A stretch of 64,000 bases of DNA from contig NC_092358.1 in NCBI RefSeq assembly GCF_030848805.1, forward strand, positions 26,827,720 through 26,891,719. Reading direction: 5' to 3'. The stretch is from Temnothorax longispinosus (taxonomy: Eukaryota; Arthropoda; Insecta; Hymenoptera; Formicidae). Shown here piece after piece: positions 62,600-64,000 of the stretch. Under the pieces are notes generated by a model. That model saw only the letters and a program-made list of their open reading frames with translations, had not been told where the DNA came from and ran no database searches. The position numbers and the translations under genes are program-made. Position 1 is the stretch's first letter; each line of letters starts with the position of its first letter.

Positions 62600-63720
62600 T
62601 CGTCCGTAACGTCGTAGGGCCTCTCCTCTTTGATCGGCCCTTTCGCCGCGCCACGCTCGCCGTCTGTCACGCAGCAGCAGGGCCCGCTGACATTGGAACA
62701 GCGGTCCCGGACGAAGAGAAACGCGAGGAGTGGAGTTCTCTGGCGCGAGTGCGACGAGGACGGTCGACGACAGATGCGGCGACGGCGGCACGATTAAGCC
62801 CGCCGTCGCCGCCGCCGCCACCACCACCACCACCACCGTCGCCGTCGACGTCGCCTGGTCGCCTCGCCGCTGCAATGCGACATTCGACCATAATACACGA
62901 CACACGCTTTCTCGGATCGACGGCCGCCACAAGCGTGCGGAGAACGCTCTCGTCTGTCGCGTCGCGTCGCGCCGCGCCGCGGCCCCGACGGTGTCTCCCG
63001 TCTGTCTCTTTGTTCCCGCCCGTCTCCTCGCGTACACGGTCGTTGGTCGTTGTCGTCTCTCGCTCGAATCGATACATACATACGTACACACGTATACATG
63101 TGTATGTAATTCGATGTCGGTCGGCGAAGAAGTCGGCGACCGAGGAGACAGACGGAGCGAATCGCGCCGCCAGTGAGCGAGCCGATGCGATCCCGTCGCC
63201 GTCTCCGCCGTCGGCTCCCCTCTATCCGTCGGGAATTCGCCGGGCGAGTCCCCGCGCCAGTGGTCCCGAGTGCATTCCGGGAGGGGAAACCCCCCTTCGG
63301 AGGCGAAAGAAATTCGTCGGTCTCGGCGGCGAGGAATTCTTCCGTTGTTCGCGGGACGGGATCGGCTTTGGATCGAATCGATTGATTCCGGCGCAGAGCG
63401 ACGTGGTATTGCGGAGTCTTCCAGTGGCGACCGACTTCCGTTCGTCCAGTCGAGAAGGAGAAGCGATCGAGTCGCCGGATATATTTCGTGGAATGCCGAT
63501 CGCGCGGGGAATCCCGCTCGTGCCCGAGAAACACATGGGAGATCTTCGAGGCGGCATCGCTGTAATAAATACACGGGCGAGAGCAAGGGAGAGAAACCCG
63601 GAGAAGGGACCGCAGTGAATAACTACTTCAAGGGCTCGGGTTCTATAAAAATCCAGCTGCTACGAGAAGCACGAGGAGAATCCTCCGAGGGGACAGACGA
63701 GCAATAAAAAAAAAAACCCA
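62600..63720. promoter_or_regulatory. CpG-rich island with (CCG/CCA)n tract, likely 5' UTR or promoter
   Basis: About 1.1 kb of GC-rich DNA with a trinucleotide run at 62802-62838. Large frames are open on both strands together and are low in complexity (Arg/Ser/Pro-rich), so none is credible as a protein. It may be the start of a gene that continues to the right. Confidence 0.35.
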
Positions 63721-64000
63721 AGAAGAGAAAAAAGCTCGGGAAAGAAGAGCGAAGGGATCGAGAAGGGATTGTTGCAGAGAATGTTCCTTGAAACTTGGGA
63801 AGGTCCTGCGTCCAAGGAGACTTGAGAACCAATCGGGCAAAATTATCTCCAAGATTCTTGAAGACTAATTCTCTCTTTTTTTTTACTTCAACAAACACAA
63901 GTGGAGCAATTAAAGGACACTTATCTTGAGGACCCGATGATCGTCTAATCGGATTTGCCCGAAATATCGCTACAAATCATTGAACCTAATGCATCGAACT

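Noticed and set aside
62558..63618. A 342-aa minus-strand frame and a 289-aa plus-strand frame
   Set aside because: They overlap in opposite strands within a CpG-rich trinucleotide-repeat region and are Arg/Ser-rich without domains; more likely 5' UTR or promoter sequence.
1..64000. CRISPR arrays, operons, integrases, prophage or viral genes
   Set aside because: None seen; the window is intron-containing animal DNA and its repeats are microsatellites, tandem duplications and small MITE-like elements.

Overview
This window is a eukaryotic, almost certainly insect, genomic scaffold. The genes are split by many GT-AG introns, the encoded proteins are animal orthologues, and there is a 500-base assembly gap (N run) at 2452-2951. 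The gene set, the strong AT/GC heterogeneity, the CpG-rich intergenic DNA and several small TTAA-flanked or palindromic repeats suggest a hymenopteran, perhaps an ant. That taxonomic guess is an inference from general appearance, not from a diagnostic sequence. I found nothing bacterial, viral or CRISPR-like and no convincing tRNA or rRNA.

Left part (1-26 kb) is gene-dense. In order: the epsilon subunit of the COPI coat (COPE, minus strand, 3 exons); the PI3-kinase regulatory protein kinase VPS15/PIK3R4 (plus, 17 exons, about 1437 aa); a short secreted cysteine-containing peptide that I cannot assign to a family (minus, 81 aa); a Kv-channel-interacting EF-hand protein (KCNIP-like, plus, 4 exons); the ER SNARE SEC20/BNIP1 (minus, 3 exons); the beta subunit of mitochondrial NAD-dependent isocitrate dehydrogenase (IDH3B, minus, 6 exons); and MTHFSD (plus, 5 exons). 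I joined exons by reading splice sites and checking that the phases agree. In all seven multi-exon genes (the eighth multi-exon gene is STK32 below) the reading frame closes from start to stop.

Right part (26-64 kb) is gene-poor, generally more GC- and CpG-rich, and dominated by one gene, the serine/threonine kinase STK32 (YANK family). It occupies 32320-46962 on the minus strand in 8 coding exons with introns up to 5.5 kb. From 47 to 64 kb I see no recognisable coding exon. This stretch holds CpG-rich islands (about 54.0-54.5, 58.9-59.9 and 62.6-63.7 kb) that look like promoter or 5' UTR sequence, microsatellites, short tandem duplications and small non-autonomous transposon-like elements.

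Functional links are loose. COPE and SEC20 both act in Golgi-to-ER retrograde traffic, and VPS15 acts in endosomal and autophagic membrane signalling, but each gene has its own promoter and there is no operon. The items most worth following up are the orphan secreted peptide, the sets of palindromic and TTAA-flanked elements, a perfect 21-bp-arm hairpin at 29838-29887, a 3-copy tandem repeat of about 225 bp in an STK32 intron, and the antisense 3' arrangement of the KCNIP-like and SEC20 genes.
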